DNA of 64,000 nucleotides from Siphonodentalium dalli (GCA_032622095.1 CP136068.1:12257729-12321728); one strand, 5' to 3'; shown: positions 1-13,012, counted from the stretch's first letter. The notes: a model not told the origin generated them from the sequence alone. A program made the numbers and translations.

Positions 1-472
1 TTGACATGACATGACCCCGCTGAGCACTGAGTGACGTTCATATTCCTTCAACATGCATTGTTTGAGATGTCGGCACGTTTTCTTTTGGAATAACTGTGTG
101 ATGGGATTTTAATTAATTCGACTATTAAGGTACGTTCATTTATGAAATTGCATAGCAGATTCCATGTGGAAGATAACATTGTCTTTATAAAAGTAGTAAC
201 TTGGTTTATTTTATATGCATTTATGTTCACTGCAAATAATTAATAAAAACATGCATGTTTTAGTTGGAGATGACCCACGTCACGTGACAAAAACAGACAT
301 GGTCAAGAACGAATATCTCGCATTGTATTACTATTTTCATAATGCTAGACACTACTACATATTTAATATAGATTTACAACGATATAATGACATCCAGTTA
401 ATCATGTTAATTGATTTGTTTGTTGGAGGTATCACTTGTATTCATGTATATTTGTACACAGCAAGCACGTTT
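1..472. other. No gene recognised
   Basis: AT-rich sequence with short open frames only. I see no splice-bounded exon, domain or repeat here that I can support. Confidence 0.5.
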
Positions 473-717
473 CGAATCGGTAAAAGTGTGCTTTCTTGGT
501 CACGTGATGTCAACAAGTGCTGTTAGTTTACATCAAAATAATGTTTTCTACGGATATATATACTTCCAGAACGCATCCTATTTCCCATACTTTTAACCAT
601 ATAATAGGATCTGTTCCGGTAGTATATATATACGACAGAAAACTGTTTTTCTGCTAAAATAACACCACATTTTGGTGTCACGTGACCAACAAAACACACT
701 TTTACCGATTCGAAATG
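473..717. repeat. Diverged foldback element
   Basis: The left end contains CGTTTCGAATCGGTAAAAGT and the right end its near reverse complement, ACTTTTACCGATTCGAAATG. Matching inward traces include paired GGTCACGTGA-type blocks. It looks like an old MITE of about 245 bp. The open frames across it are by-products of the inverted repeat. Confidence 0.6.
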
Positions 718-2194
718 TTCATGATCACATTCGTTCGTGTGTGTTCGGTCCTCATTCTGAAAGTTTTGGAGAAAAAATAGCAAACAAGTGCAACGTACGC
801 CGTGTAGTATTTTGTGACGTGTGCATACTGTAACTGAGTTATACTCAGGCTATGATACTGGCAAAATTCCCTCTTCTCACCCATGCTGATATGGAAATGA
901 ATAGGTGATTGGATACATTCAATGGGCAATTGTGCCCGACAACAACGTGTTCATTAAAAAGATTAAAGCGTGGGGTAAGCTAATCGGCGACAAAGACAAT
1001 ATCATGCTTGAGGCTCGCGAAGGGGGTAATAGAATATATAAATTTTATTTATCAAAGTTTGTATATTACACAATTAATTAACATGATTTGCTTCTTTCTG
1101 GGATCTGGTTTCTGACATCTTGAACCACCATACGGCCCTCAACGGTGTTGTTTCTCCCGCATATCCAATACCAACTCGGTGTCTATCGATAACATATACA
1201 CTAAACTACTGTAATCGAAGTAATATTTCGATGTTTAATTATATATCTCACAATACATCACTGTTTTATATGTGGAACCTTGTCGTGACGTCCATCTATA
1301 TATTTGAAAGAGAAACTGATATTCTCTTTATGTCTCCAATTCTGACAACCACGTGATCTATAGTATACAGTAATCACACCTGCCAAATATAGGCATTCAA
1401 TTATACAAACATGTATGGTGTGAGTTGCGGGTGCACGTGCAGCTGTGTATGTGGATACGCGCGCCCCATTATGTTGGATTCAGTGGCCAGAATAATGACA
1501 TTGAAAGTCGTTTGTTATTCTTCTGTTCATCGGGAGATGGCAGTGTGTCGTGACTGCTTGTCCTGCGCGTCCAGACACACGTGCGTACGAGAATACACTC
1601 AAGGAATGCGGTTGCGGTTGCGCCCTTGTGTGTGCGTACCCGTGTGACGCTGGCAATTGCGTTTGAAGCATTGCAACGCGTGTAGTCACGCTGAACTGTT
1701 CGTGACATTTGGTTTGGGCGGTACCTGTAGGTAAGAGCGCAGACCGACTCGAGAATTGTATACATATGTATATACTTTGATTTCGTGTTACATGTATGTG
1801 ACCGTTTGTATTATGTTATGCATATACTTGTGTGTTCATATATATATATTTACGCACTAAGTGTTGTCATCACTAAATCCAGCATTCTGATTGGTCGGCG
1901 CCCACGTGGCTAGTTGCAGTTATTTCTCGGTGAATGCGCAACGCCTAATAACACCAAGCTAATAACACCATCGATACGTCATTAGGTTTGGAAAGACGAA
2001 CTCGTAGTGCTTTGGGCGCATTTTGACTCGCGCAGGATTGACTTAATACATCATCGGGTTTCAACATGAAGAGAAATTGTTCCTATTAACTTTTGCCAAG
2101 GGTGCTATTGGGTATTTTGGGCTGATCTTGTCACGATACACTTTTCGATTTAAATATATTTACAAAAGTGGCTTTTTCGCTAAATGTATATAAA
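718..2194. other. No gene recognised
   Basis: About 1.5 kb with no supportable coding exon. A GT-rich patch near 1411-1650 gives overlapping low-complexity frames on both strands. The lower part (1860-2040) is less AT-rich but carries no recognisable motif. Confidence 0.5.
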
Positions 2195-2357
2195 TATAAG
2201 GATTAACTGTCGTGTGGACTATTTTTATGGAGATGTAACGGTGAGGTAAGTGGACATAACTTGTATGTAAATCCCTTCGGGTTTTACACAAGTTATGTCC
2301 ACTTACCTCACCGTTACATCTCCATAAAAACAGTCCACATGACAGTTAATCCTTATA
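2195..2357. repeat. Near-perfect hairpin (foldback MITE)
   Basis: Arms of about 75 bp, starting TATAAGGATTAACTG and ending CAGTTAATCCTTATA, flank a short loop containing ATCCCTTCGGG. The high arm identity suggests recent insertion or maintained self-complementarity. No target-site duplication was recognised with confidence. Confidence 0.75.
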
Positions 2358-2926
2358 CAATCTGCTGTAATGGAGGATAATTCAAGATATATATATAAAA
2401 GGAGATAGTCCCATAAATGACCGGAGTTAGTGTACAGTACCCCTTTTAACATTGTATCGACATACAGCATGCGGGCTGCGGTTATTTTCGATTTTGTTAC
2501 TCACCTGTTATTAATATCAGAACGAGTATAGCTGATAATCCGAGCGATGGTCGAGATAAATACATCTTGCCTTTACGTATTCTTAATATATCTGAACAGC
2601 ACATACTTCCCTTTTGTGTGTCATTCGCCGCGCTGTCGAATGGCTCATGTCTGTGCACGATATATTAATGTATACCATGTATACACGCTTCCACAAAGTA
2701 CACAATTACATATTCACATATTGCAATGCCGCATTCTCTATTCATATTCAATTAGAATTCAGAGCAGACTCGATTACACGGTAGACCGAACAAATACATG
2801 TGCTTCTCTGACACGTTCTAACGGCTGCCTGCACGAAACTGCAACAAAACACCCCTACATTATCCCCTGTGTCTAACATATTGTCATTTCAGTTCAACCG
2901 TTTGAATGTTTGAACATAGGAAGATA
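2358..2926. other. No gene recognised
   Basis: Unique-looking AT-rich DNA. An open frame of 109 codons (2547-2876) shows no domain, bias or splice signal that I recognise. Confidence 0.45.
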
Positions 2927-3089
2927 CAGTAATGCCCTAAGTAATCGACCCCTTAACCACAGCAGAATTGTGGGTAATTTTTCAGGATTTAGTCGGAAAT
3001 ATGGCTTGTTGCCATATTTCCGACTAAATCCTGAAAAGTTACCCATAATTCTGCTGCGGTTAAGGGTTCGATTACTTAGGGCATTACTG
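2927..3089. mobile_element. Tc1/mariner-like MITE with TA target duplication
   Basis: A 163-bp hairpin that begins CAGTAATGCCCTAAGTAATC and ends with the reverse complement, GATTACTTAGGGCATTACTG. It is flanked on both sides by TA, the Tc1/mariner target. The internal arms are nearly perfect. The CAGT terminus agrees with the superfamily. A shorter related fragment (GGTTCGATTACTTAG) recurs in the palindrome arms near 36482. Confidence 0.75.
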
Positions 3090-3218
3090 TAATTCATATA
3101 TTGCCTCAAAAACTAAATACTGGATGCATTTTTGCTATATCTCACATATTATAATAGTTCATGGAATAAATACTACATGTATATAAACAAACCACCATCC
3201 CCTCGCCGATCTCTCGAA

Positions 3219-3392
3219 CATTCTCCTGTTTGTGGTTATATATAAACATTCTCCCTATCTGTGGTTATATATAAACATTCTCCCTATCTGTGGTTATATA
3301 TAAACATTCTCCCTATCTGTGGTTATATATAAACATTCTCCCTATCTGTGGTTATATATAAACATTCTCCCTATCTGTGGTTATATATAAAC
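3219..3392. repeat. 29-bp minisatellite, about 6 units
   Basis: Tandem units contain CATTCTCCCTATCTGTGG followed by TTATATATAAA. The first unit differs (CTCCTGTTTGTGG); the other units are nearly identical. Confidence 0.9.
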
Positions 3393-4363
3393 GTCTTCAA
3401 ATAATCTGTTTTAGATTGGTGAGGGGAAGTAGGCCTACATGTAGTGCGCCTATGCCGACGTTCTAATGGTATGTCGGGCTCATTTGGGAGTGGAAAGTTT
3501 TTGTAACACTCGAAACTTGTCATTTACACAATGTATATATATATATATATACTGGTTAATATGTGAGATATAGCCAAAAATACATACAATGATGTTGTCG
3601 TGGAACGGAAGTCGTTTCCGGGAGCATTACATAACACCCCACCCCGCGAGAAAGTGTAATGTCTCGTAGCCTAGTGGTGAATGTAGAGTTGGCCGTGTAC
3701 GTGAACAATCAAAGAGTCCAGAAGGTTTGATACTTGTTATATTTTAAATAAGTCTCTGCCGGTAAGCTCTATGTACAGGTTATATAGAGATGTTGGTGGT
3801 AGCAATGTTCGTGGAGAAGTGAAGTTCCCTCTCTTGAGAACGGGTAGTTATTTTCAGAGTTGGTGGTATCATGTGTTCAAATAAGGTCTGAGGTATCATG
3901 ATATCCATGTTATCTATACGTTCACTATATCCTATGTCACACTATTGTTACTGGATTATTCTACTATTCTACTCATACCTTTGTTGTACAATGAGTGCAA
4001 CCAGTCATCAGAAATTAAGGTATGATCTTGTTAATTATGTGCGTACGCTCGTATTCATCCTATTATATACCTCCCATGTACATTGTGCTTACGACTATAT
4101 ACAATTAACCCTATCATTACAATCACTGGGGAATGGAAGATTATCCTAGATCCGGGAACACATCAAACTCTATCTACTATATTATGTACTATCGGACAGT
4201 TACATAGATCATGAGAAGTTGCACGTCTACCGATATGTGTTGGCCTCTTCCAATTACGACAACTGTACATGAAACCTTATAATGTGCGACATCCCTACTC
4301 TCCTCAACGATAGCTCGTTCTCGATTTATCGAAAACCTTGATGACATCACGAATTCAGATTAA
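3393..4363. other. No gene recognised; short TA run
   Basis: It holds an AT dinucleotide run near 3533-3551. No exon or element edges are supportable. Confidence 0.45.
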
Positions 4364-4740
4364 AGACATATTATGTCATTGTTCGTGTGCGTGAAACTAA
4401 TAAGTCAGTATCCAGGCGATGTGACAACTGGATGAATATAACATTCTACTAAAATCACCGAAAATTTGATGCACATCGACCGTACAACTCCATATAAAAC
4501 ACCGTCAGAACTGCATGGGCTCAATTGTAAATATTTACTACTTGATTCGGGACGCATCTATCAGCGATAAACTAACGAAAGCGATTTCGCCGTCGAGAGT
4601 CACTGCATTTAATTCATATATACGAATGACGGTGTGTGTTGTCAATTTGGATATACTTTTTGTAAAAATTACTACCTTAAACAAGATTATTCTTCATTTC
4701 TATGTGACCACCATACCGGAGTGTTTCACATCACTTTAAC
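4364..4740 (+). repeat. Dispersed repeat, copy 1 (partner 14869-15232)
   Basis: Starts AAAGACATATTATG and shares the blocks AAATATTTAC, GATTCGGGACGCA and TTGTCAATTTGGAT, in the same order, with 14869-15232. Identity is moderate with indels. No coding capacity is shared between the copies, so it is probably a non-autonomous transposon. Confidence 0.75.
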
Positions 4741-4770
4741 ATATGTACGAACCATAGCTTTTGTTTCGTT

Positions 4771-5001
4771 ATGACGTTCGCGGTCCGGTTGAATTGTTAT
4801 GATGCTGGTAGCGCACAATTTGCTGTTAAGAAAGGGTACCGATATTGTTTTAATATTTGTCATTTTCACGGTCTTTGTCAAATCCGAACGATCAAGGAAG
4901 GTGTGTATAAAACATTCAAATGTAAAATATTCAATGACGGCTTTGTATGTTGTCCCAAACCGATCATAATTATACGGCTATTCCTGTCACTTAACGAATA
5001 A
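4771..5001 (+). CDS. Small Cys-rich ORF, unknown
   Basis: A 76-codon open frame with seven cysteines clustered between residues 9 and 62, ending in FVCCPKP followed by a hydrophobic IIIIRLF tail. Cysteine spacing after the first Cys is roughly 16, 3, 5, 14 and 7 residues, then an adjacent CC pair. A C-terminal VCCP is typical of CLIP domains, and a closing CC pair is seen in defensin-like folds, but neither pattern fits fully. There is no signal peptide at the annotated start and no clear splice site, and it lies immediately after a dispersed repeat. It may be one exon of a secreted protein, a decayed gene, or chance. I do not assign a function. Confidence 0.25.
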   Translation: MTFAVRLNCYDAGSAQFAVKKGYRYCFNICHFHGLCQIRTIKEGVYKTFKCKIFNDGFVCCPKPIIIIRLFLSLNE

Positions 5002-5528
5002 CTACCCCACTGTCAAGGATGACAGGGAAGCGGAGATTTGAATGTGAATTAGTGATTGGGGGGGGGGGCTAACCCCTGGATGGTCGAATAGACCGAAAGG
5101 TCTATTACTTCACCCTTCATTTGTATTACTTTATTTGTAAACAATCAGAAAAAAATATCATTTTCTTCTTTCTGGTAGTGGTGGATTTTTAGAACAGTTT
5201 ATCTCAATCTGGCCATTTATAGTTCTGACAATGACTCTCCCAGGTGATGGTCTGTGGTGATTTGAACGTTATGTTGCATTCATTGTATAAACCCCATTGT
5301 TTCGTAACAACCGCGAACTGCGGTGCATGTTTGCTTATTTGCATACGTGTTGTTTTTAATTTGTAATTAAACGATATGTATACCGTGACATTAGATGACC
5401 CAACTCCAAGATTATCAATCGAGAATAACCCGGATTTGAACAAGTCGATATGTATGTACATCTACACTCCTAAACGACCAGGGACTAATGAAAGAACGGG
5501 CGAGAAATTGAGAGACACAGAGAGAGAA
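5002..5528. other. No gene recognised; short G run
   Basis: A run of ten G occurs near 5059. The open frame 5204-5461 (minus) has no recognisable features. Confidence 0.4.
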
Positions 5529-7045
5529 AGTAAGTAAGTAAGTAATATTTATTTGTACAAGATTCAAGATTTTATTCGATAACGAAAGATCCATGTCGGA
5601 ACATCAAATTTTTAAATAGTAGAAGAAGAGAAGAAAATATGACAATAAATAATAAATAATATAACTATAATAATAACGAGCACCAGTTTTCTGTATAATG
5701 GAGAGTAACTCTAATAATGCCTCATTGTGTATTTCCAATGGCTATGTGTTGATTTCGCTAATACAGTATGAAATTATAAATGAGTAGATTCCTTAAAATT
5801 AGTTAATTACATCATTGAATAAAGTTAGTTTTACACTAGTGTTATGTTATGGTATTACACGTACATGGAGCTCGGTACTTGAAGTTTTATATCAGATTTA
5901 TAATATACTGTGTAATTTATTAAAGATGTAATCATGGTTTCAGAGCTCCAGTTACAACAACATTGAAATATAAGTTTAAAATATAAGTACCAAATGGCAC
6001 ATCCTATTCCAAACATGTAAATTTATGACATAAGAAGAATTTAGATGAAAAGTAAAATAGGTTTTGTAAAATTTGGTCTGAAACCCTGACCGCATCTTTA
6101 AGTATTAACCTGTAGGAAAATAATTAAATCCTAGTATCCAACGGAATAGTAGTGGTGAGCCTTAAGATTGGTGTAAATATAAATGAGAAGTTTATATGCA
6201 GCGACTGTGAGAAGTAACATATGCATTACTTGGGTTACTCCTATGGGCGTAAGAAGACCATCATGCTTGAGAGAGCCCTGCTAAAAGCAAAGTGAACAAA
6301 AACTGGCTGTCTTTTTGTATATATTAGGGCTCTGTTTTGTTCGTTAGCCAAATAAGTTGTGTGTGGTAGGCTTCAGTTGGATGCTTTGTGAAAGAAGTGG
6401 GACAATTAAGTTATTACGTACCATATCATGTTTGGGACATTGTAATAGGAAGTGGGCCTCATCTTCAGTTACTCCAAGATTGCAATGTGTACAAACTCGG
6501 TCCTTGACATCATTCTCTTTCGATGAGCATCTACCTATTTATATTTGTAATATATGCGCACTGATACGAAATCTAGACGAACATTTTCTGTCATTAATAT
6601 CCTTTATCTGATCAAGGTACCTTTCATATCTGAAATCATTTTTGAATAGCCTAATATTGAACTTGTCTCCAAAATCCAATTTCCATTCAGAGTCATCTGA
6701 ATAGAGCGGATGACTTTCGGGGTAATAGAATCGGGTTTCTGGATAAGGTGTTCAAATCCCAACTTCTTAAGGAAATTATAGATAGGTTGGAGCCAACAGT
6801 GTTGGTTGGTTAATACCTACCATGTTAACATTATCAGTGAGGGCTTCTCTCAGCAGATGGTCTTTGAGAGAACCATCGTGCAGTCATTTTCCAATATTTA
6901 ACCATATTCAATATTATATCTGTGTAAAGTGGATATCTGCCAAGATCACCATGAATTGCAAGTAAAGTTGAGTTTTTGTGAACCCCCAATATATATCTAC
7001 ACATGCTTCTATTTAATTTCTCAATGGGGTTGTTTATGTTCTTGC
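5529..7045 (-). mobile_element. LINE retrotransposon 3' remnant
   Basis: The minus strand reads through the C-terminal half of a LINE ORF2. One frame carries IEKLNRSMCRYILGV and LGRYPL (6834-7050), typical of the region after the reverse transcriptase. A second frame (6357-6560) carries the terminal zinc knuckle, CTHC then EDEAHFLLQC, spaced CX2CX9HX4C. The frames are broken, so the copy is dead. The 3' end shows a TAAG microsatellite (TTAC on the coding strand, 5529-5545), the usual tail of CR1/L2-type elements. The 5' side is cut exactly where the 52-bp satellite begins. Confidence 0.8.
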
Positions 7046-10000
7046 ATTCATCTAACACCAGCGATGGTCCTTCAGACCGGAACTCATATGTTCTTCCTTT
7101 CATCTAACACCAGCGATGGTCCTTCAGACCGGAACTCATATGTTCTTCCATTCATCTAACACCAGTGATGGTCCTTCAGATCGGAACTCATATGTTCTTC
7201 CATTCATCTAACACCAGCGATGGACCTTCAGACCGGAACTCATATGTTCTTCCATTCATCTAACACCAGTGATGGTCCTTCAGATCGGAACTCATATGTT
7301 CTTCCATTCATCTAACACCAGCGATGGACCTTCAGACCGGAACTCATATGTTCTTCCATTCATCTAACACCAGCGATGTTCCTTCAGACCGGAACTCATA
7401 TGTTCTTCCATTCATCTAACACCAGCGATGGACCTTCAGACCGGAACTCATATGTTCTTCCATTCATCTAACACCAGCGATGTTCCTTCAGACCGGAACT
7501 CATATGTTCTTCCATCCATCTAACACCAGCGATGGTCCTTCAGACCGGAACTCATATGTTCTTCCTTTCATCTAACACCAGCGATGGTCCTTCAGACCGG
7601 AACTCATATGTTCTTCCATTCATCTAACACCAGCGATGGACCTTCAGACCGGAACTCATATGTTCTTCCATTCATCTAACACCAGCGATGGTCCTTCAGA
7701 CCGGAACTCATATGTTCTTCCATTCATCTAACACCAGCGATGGACCTTCAGACCGGAACTCATATGTTCTTCCATTCATCTAACACCAGCGATGGACCTT
7801 CAGACCGGAACTCATATGTTCTTCCATTCATCTAACACCAGCGATGGTCCTTCAGACCGGAACTCATATGTTCTTCCATTCATCTAACACCAGCGATGGT
7901 CCTTCAGGCCGGAACTCATATGTTCTTCCATTCATCTAACACCAGTGATGGTCCTTCAGACCGGAACTCATATGTTCTTCCATTCATCTAACACCAGCGA
8001 TGGACCTTCAGACCGGAACTCATATGTTCTTCCATTCATCTAACACCAGCGATGGTCCTTCAGACCGGAACTCATATGTTCTTCCATTCATCTCACACCA
8101 GTGATGGTCCTTCAGACCGGAACTCATATGTTCTTCCATTCATCTAACACCAGCGATGGTCCTTCGGACCGGAACTCATATATTCTTCCATTCATCTAAC
8201 ACCAGCGATGGTCCTTCAGACCGGAACTCATATGTTCTTCCATTCATCTAACACCAGCGATGGTCCTTCAGACCGGAACTCATATGTTCTTCCATTCATC
8301 TAACACCAGCGATGTTCCTTCAGACCGGAACTCATATGTTCTTCCATTCATCTAACACCAGCGATGGTCCTTCAGAACGGAACTCATATGTTCTTGAATT
8401 CATCTAACACCAGCGATGGTCCTTCAGACCGGAACTCATATGTTCTTCCTTTCATCTAACACCAGCGATGTTCCTTCAGACCGGAACTCATATGTTCTTC
8501 CATTCATCTAACACCAGCGATGGTCCTTCAGAACGGAACTCATATGTTCTTTCATTCATCTAACACCAGCGATGGTCCTTCGGACCGGAACTCATATGTT
8601 CTTCCTTTCATCTAACACCAGCGATGTTCCTTCAGACCGGAACTCATATGTTCTTCCATTCATCTAACACCAGCGATGGACCTTCAGACCGGAACTCATA
8701 TGTTCTTCCATTCATCTAACACCAGCGATGGACCTTCAGACCGGAACTCATATGTTCTTCCTTTCATCTAACACCAGCGATGGACCTTCAGACCGGAACT
8801 CATATGTTCTTCCATTCATCTAACACCAGCGATGGACCTTCAGACCGGAACTCATATGTTCTTCCATTCATCTAACACCAGCGATGGTCCTTCAGACCGG
8901 AACTCATATGTTCTTCCATTCATCTAACACCAGCGATGGACCTTCAGACCGGAACTCATATGTTCTTCCATTCATCTAACACCAGCGATGGACCTTCAGA
9001 CCGGAACTCATATGTTCTTCCATTCATCTAACACCAGCGATGGTCCTTCAGACCGGAACTCATATGTTCTTCCATTCATCTAACACCAGCGATGGACCTT
9101 CAGACCGGAACTCATATGTTCTTCCATTCATCTAACACCAGCGATGGTCCTTCAGACCGGAACTCATATGTTCTTCCATTCATCTAACACCAGCGATGTT
9201 CCTTCAGACCGGAACTCATATGTTCTTCCATTCATCTAACACCAGCGATGGTCCTTCAGACCGGAACTCATATGTTCTTCCATTCATCTAACACCAGCGA
9301 TGGACCTTCAGACCGGAACTCATATGTTCTTCCATTCATCTAACACCAGCGATGGACCTTCAGACCGGAACTCATATGTTCTTCCATTCATCTAACACCA
9401 GCGATGGACCTTCATACCGGAACTCATATGTTCTTCCATTCATCTAACACCAGCGATGTTCCTTCAGACCGGAACTCATATGTTCTTCCATTCATATAAC
9501 ACCAGCGATGGACCTTCAGACCGGAACTCATATGTTCTTCCATTCATCTAACACCAGTGATGGTCCTTCAGATCGGAACTCATATGTTCTTCCATTCATC
9601 TAACACCAGCGATGGACCTTCAGACCGGAACTCATATGTTCTTCCATTCATCTAACACCAGCGATGTTCCTTCAGACCGGAACTCATATTTTCTTCCATT
9701 CATCTAACACCAGCGATGGTCCTTCAGACCGGAACTCATATGTTCTTCCTTTCATCTAACACCAGCGGTGGTCCTTCAGACCGGAACTCATATGTTCTTC
9801 CATTCATCTAACACCAGCGATGGACCTTCAGACCGGAACTCATATGTTCTTCCATTCATCTAACACCAGCGATGGACCTTCAGACCGGAACTCATATGTT
9901 CTTCCATTCATCTAACACCAGCGATGGACCTTCAGACCGGAACTCATATGTTCTTCCATTCATCTAACACCAGCGATGTTCCTTCAGACCGGAACTCATA

Positions 10001-11082
10001 TGTTCTTCCTTTCATCTAACACCAGCGATGGTCCTTCAGACCGGAACTCATATGTTCTTCCATTCATCTAACACCAGCGATGTTCCTTCAGACCGGAACT
10101 CATATGTTCTTCCATTCATCTAACACCAGCGATGGACCTTCAGACCGGAACTCATATGTTCTTCCATCCATCTAACACCAGCGATGTTCCTTCAGACCGG
10201 AACTCATATGTTCTTCCATTCATCTAACACCAGCGATGGACCTTCGGACCGGAACTCATATGTTCTTCCATTCATCTAACACCAGCGATGGACCTTCAGA
10301 CCGGAACTCATATGTTCTTCCATTCATCTAACACCAGCGATGGACCTTCAGACCGGAACTCATATGTTCTTCCATTCATCTAACACCAGCGATGGACCTT
10401 CAGACCGGAACTCATATGTTCTTCCATTCATCTAACACCAGCGATGGACCTTCAGACCGGAACTCATATGTTCTTCCATTCATCTAACACCAGCGATGGA
10501 CCTTCAGACCGGAACTCATATGTTCTTCCATTCATCTAACACCAGCGATGGACCTTCAGACCGGAACTCATATGTTCTTCCATTCATCTAACACCAGCGA
10601 TGGACCTTCAGACCGGAACTCATATGTTCTTCCATTCATCTAACACCAGCGATGGACCTTCAGACCGGAACTCATATGTTCTTCCATTCATCTAACACCA
10701 GCGATGGACCTTCAGACCGGAACTCATATGTTCTTCCATTCATCTAACACCAGCGATGGACCTTCAGACCGGAACTCATATGTTCTTCCATTCATCTAAC
10801 ACCAGCGATGGACCTTCAGACCGGAACTCATATGTTCTTCCATTCATCTAACACCAGCGATGGACCTTCAGACCGGAACTCATATGTTCTTCCATTCATC
10901 TAACACCAGCGATGGACCTTCAGACCGGAACTCATATGTTCTTCCATTCATCTAACACCAGCGATGGACCTTCAGACCGGAACTCATATGTTCTTCCATT
11001 CATCTAACACCAGCTATGGACCTTCAGACCGGAACTCATATGTTCTTCCATTCATCTAACACCAGCGATGGACCTTCAGAAT
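7046..11082. repeat. 52-bp satellite array, about 77 units
   Basis: Each unit contains CCAGCGATGG, CCTTCAGACCGGAACTCATA and TGTTCTTCCATTCATCTAAC. Unit length was checked from successive CATATGTT positions (9061 and 9113). Main variants are GATGGTCC, GATGGACC and GATGTTCC. The left and middle parts mix variants, while about 15 consecutive units near the right end (roughly 10237-10990) are nearly all GATGGACC. Because 52 is not a multiple of three, reading frames rotate from unit to unit and no long protein results. Confidence 0.97.
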
Positions 11083-11339
11083 GTTTGCGTCTTTTTTCTT
11101 TCTTTGTGTCGCTCTTCTCCTCCTTGGTTTCGTTTTCGTTGTTATTGTCCTCGTTTACAATTTTAACCTGCTGTTCTTCAGTTGCGGTTCGTTCCTTCTT
11201 CCTGGTTGAATATAAACAGACGTGTATCGCGTACATATATAGAATATATTCCCCATATCAAGTAATGGGGCCTTCTGATTATTCAAGTGATGTGTCCCGT
11301 TACAGTACAGGAAAACCAATGTCAGAAATGGTATTCCGC
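11083..11339. other. Right flank of the 52-bp satellite
   Basis: The minus strand is open through a Lys/Glu-rich stretch (ATEEQQ, TKEEKSDTKKEKRRK) that runs into the last satellite unit. Without a recognisable domain I treat it as low-complexity sequence and not as a gene. Confidence 0.4.
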
Positions 11340-11580
11340 GCTCAAGATCATATATTATATAGCCATGATTGTAATTAAGAATATAAAATATATTGGTTTC
11401 ACGAATGACCAACTCATAATTCCGTTAAAACAACTAATCCTTCAAATAGGATATATACGGCTTATCACTGAAGGTTTCTCATGCATCTCACCAGAATTTC
11501 CAACTACACCTTTTACCAGAATCGGCCTCCGGGTCACAGTTCGACTTAATCCGTCCCACAAATTCCCATTTCTATAAATA
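11340..11580 (-). repeat. Dispersed repeat family R, copy
   Basis: Carries the family-R core in reverse orientation: ACGAATGACCAACTC, ATTCCGTTAAAACAACTAAT and CGGAGGCCGAT-type blocks. The same family recurs at 22330-22869 plus 24329-24560 and in both palindrome arms (44660-45080 and 53070-53490). This copy shows the uninterrupted site that is split by an insertion at 22870. Confidence 0.75.
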
Positions 11581-12095
11581 AAACGCCCATGGCCCATGTA
11601 TACCAAGAATCAGCGAAACATTATACACGCGGAGAGCGAAATAATAGTTTTGTGCTAAATTAAGCAAACTTCCGTGTTCACTGTATATGAACTGTTAAAA
11701 CGGATTTTGTATCGTTATTCTCGCTTTCCTTGGGGCCGCAGGGTATGAGGGGAATGGGCAATTAATGGAATTATCACGTAGATGGCTCAAACATTCGGTG
11801 TGTGCCTGTGAAATTTGAGTGTTTGCCTGTAGATTTTTAATCTCAGGAAACCGTAAAAAGCATTCCTGAACCTTCACAAAGCCGGCAAAAGAATGACTTC
11901 CGATGCACATGTACGGTAACAGTTCCTACACAGTGACTATTCTTGTATATAGTACAGCGTGCTAAATTTAGCACAACACTATACCAAAGTCGCATGAGAA
12001 ATTAAATTGACAGAGACCCCAATCTCGACCAAATATACACGGACACGTACCCACCAGTTTACTGATATATATCCATTATTATTTATTTCAGACTG
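11581..12095. other. No gene recognised
   Basis: Open frame 11695-11910 (minus) has no recognisable domain or splice sites. Confidence 0.4.
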
Positions 12096-12274
12096 CAGTG
12101 CCAAGTCCGATTTTTGTATCAACCCATATTTTCTTTATCATTTTTTCAAATTTATTGATTATAATAATGTGATACATTGATGGAAAGAGCTCAATGTATC
12201 ACATTATTATAATCAATAAATTTGAAAAATGATCAAGGAAATATGGGTTGATACAAAAATCGGACTTGTCACTG
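12096..12274. repeat. Foldback MITE
   Basis: Begins CAGTGCCAAGTCCGATTTTT and ends in the near reverse complement, AAAAATCGGACTTGTCACTG. The arms are long and almost perfect around GGAAAGAGCTC. The CAGTG ends suggest a DNA-transposon derivative; the target-site duplication is unclear. Confidence 0.75.
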
Positions 12275-12371
12275 AAAGGGACAGTCAATCGGGATATGAT
12301 GTGATATCTAGTACATATAATGTTTTACGATATGATATTGACTATAGTAAATATATCACTTTCATTTGACA

Positions 12372-12527
12372 TTATAAAGTTATCGCATTGTTTCGAGGTT
12401 GACACGAGGAATTGTCAACCCGAGGAAGTCAATATTCACTAAGGCCGTAGGCCGAGGTGAATATTGACTTCCTAGGGCTGACAATTCCTCGTGTCAACCA
12501 AGAAACAATGCGATAACTGTTTTATTA
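12372..12527. repeat. Foldback element
   Basis: The left arm includes TTATCGCATTGTTTC and GACACGAGGAATTGTC; the right arm includes GACAATTCCTCGTGTC and GAAACAATGCGATAA. The loop holds GGCCGTAGGCC. Confidence 0.75.
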
Positions 12528-13012
12528 TATGAAGCGCACTTTGATTGGACAAGACGTTGTGACGTTGAACGTCGCTGTGAAAACCCGACCTATTTTCAGG
12601 TCTGATAATAAGTTATGTTAACCTCTGAAGTATCTGACGTCACTCAGAACTGTTATATTAACCTGTTGTTTCATTAATGAATTAATGAGGTGAACATCGT
12701 TAGATATCTCAAGTTTTTCGTTACGTTTTAAAATAGGAATTGGGGAAAGAAACTTATGATCATATAATAAATGTCTTTGTCTGACAAGGTGTAGAAATGA
12801 GGAGTGCCCAAATGAAATAAAAACGTTACCATGAACACGTTGTCATAGAAACGATGTCAACTTGCGAAATAGAAGCAGTCGGTTGAGTTCTTCTTGCAGT
12901 ACATTTTCATGTTTTCATTCATTTCAAATAAAAATCAAATGCTGAGCGTTGTGGTCCATTAAACGATAGTCCAAGAGCATGATTGCCACCAAATCCTGAA
13001 TTGTTTATCGTT
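12528..13012. other. No gene recognised
   Basis: No exon or element edges that I can support. Confidence 0.4.

Noticed and set aside
7046-11082. CRISPR-like look of a long regular array
   Set aside because: There are no unique spacers: the whole 52-bp period is repeated. The context is eukaryotic.
11016-11378. 120-codon plus-strand frame starting in the 52-bp satellite
   Set aside because: It begins inside the last satellite units and runs into low-complexity Ser/Leu/Phe sequence opposite a Lys/Glu-rich frame. It has no domain.
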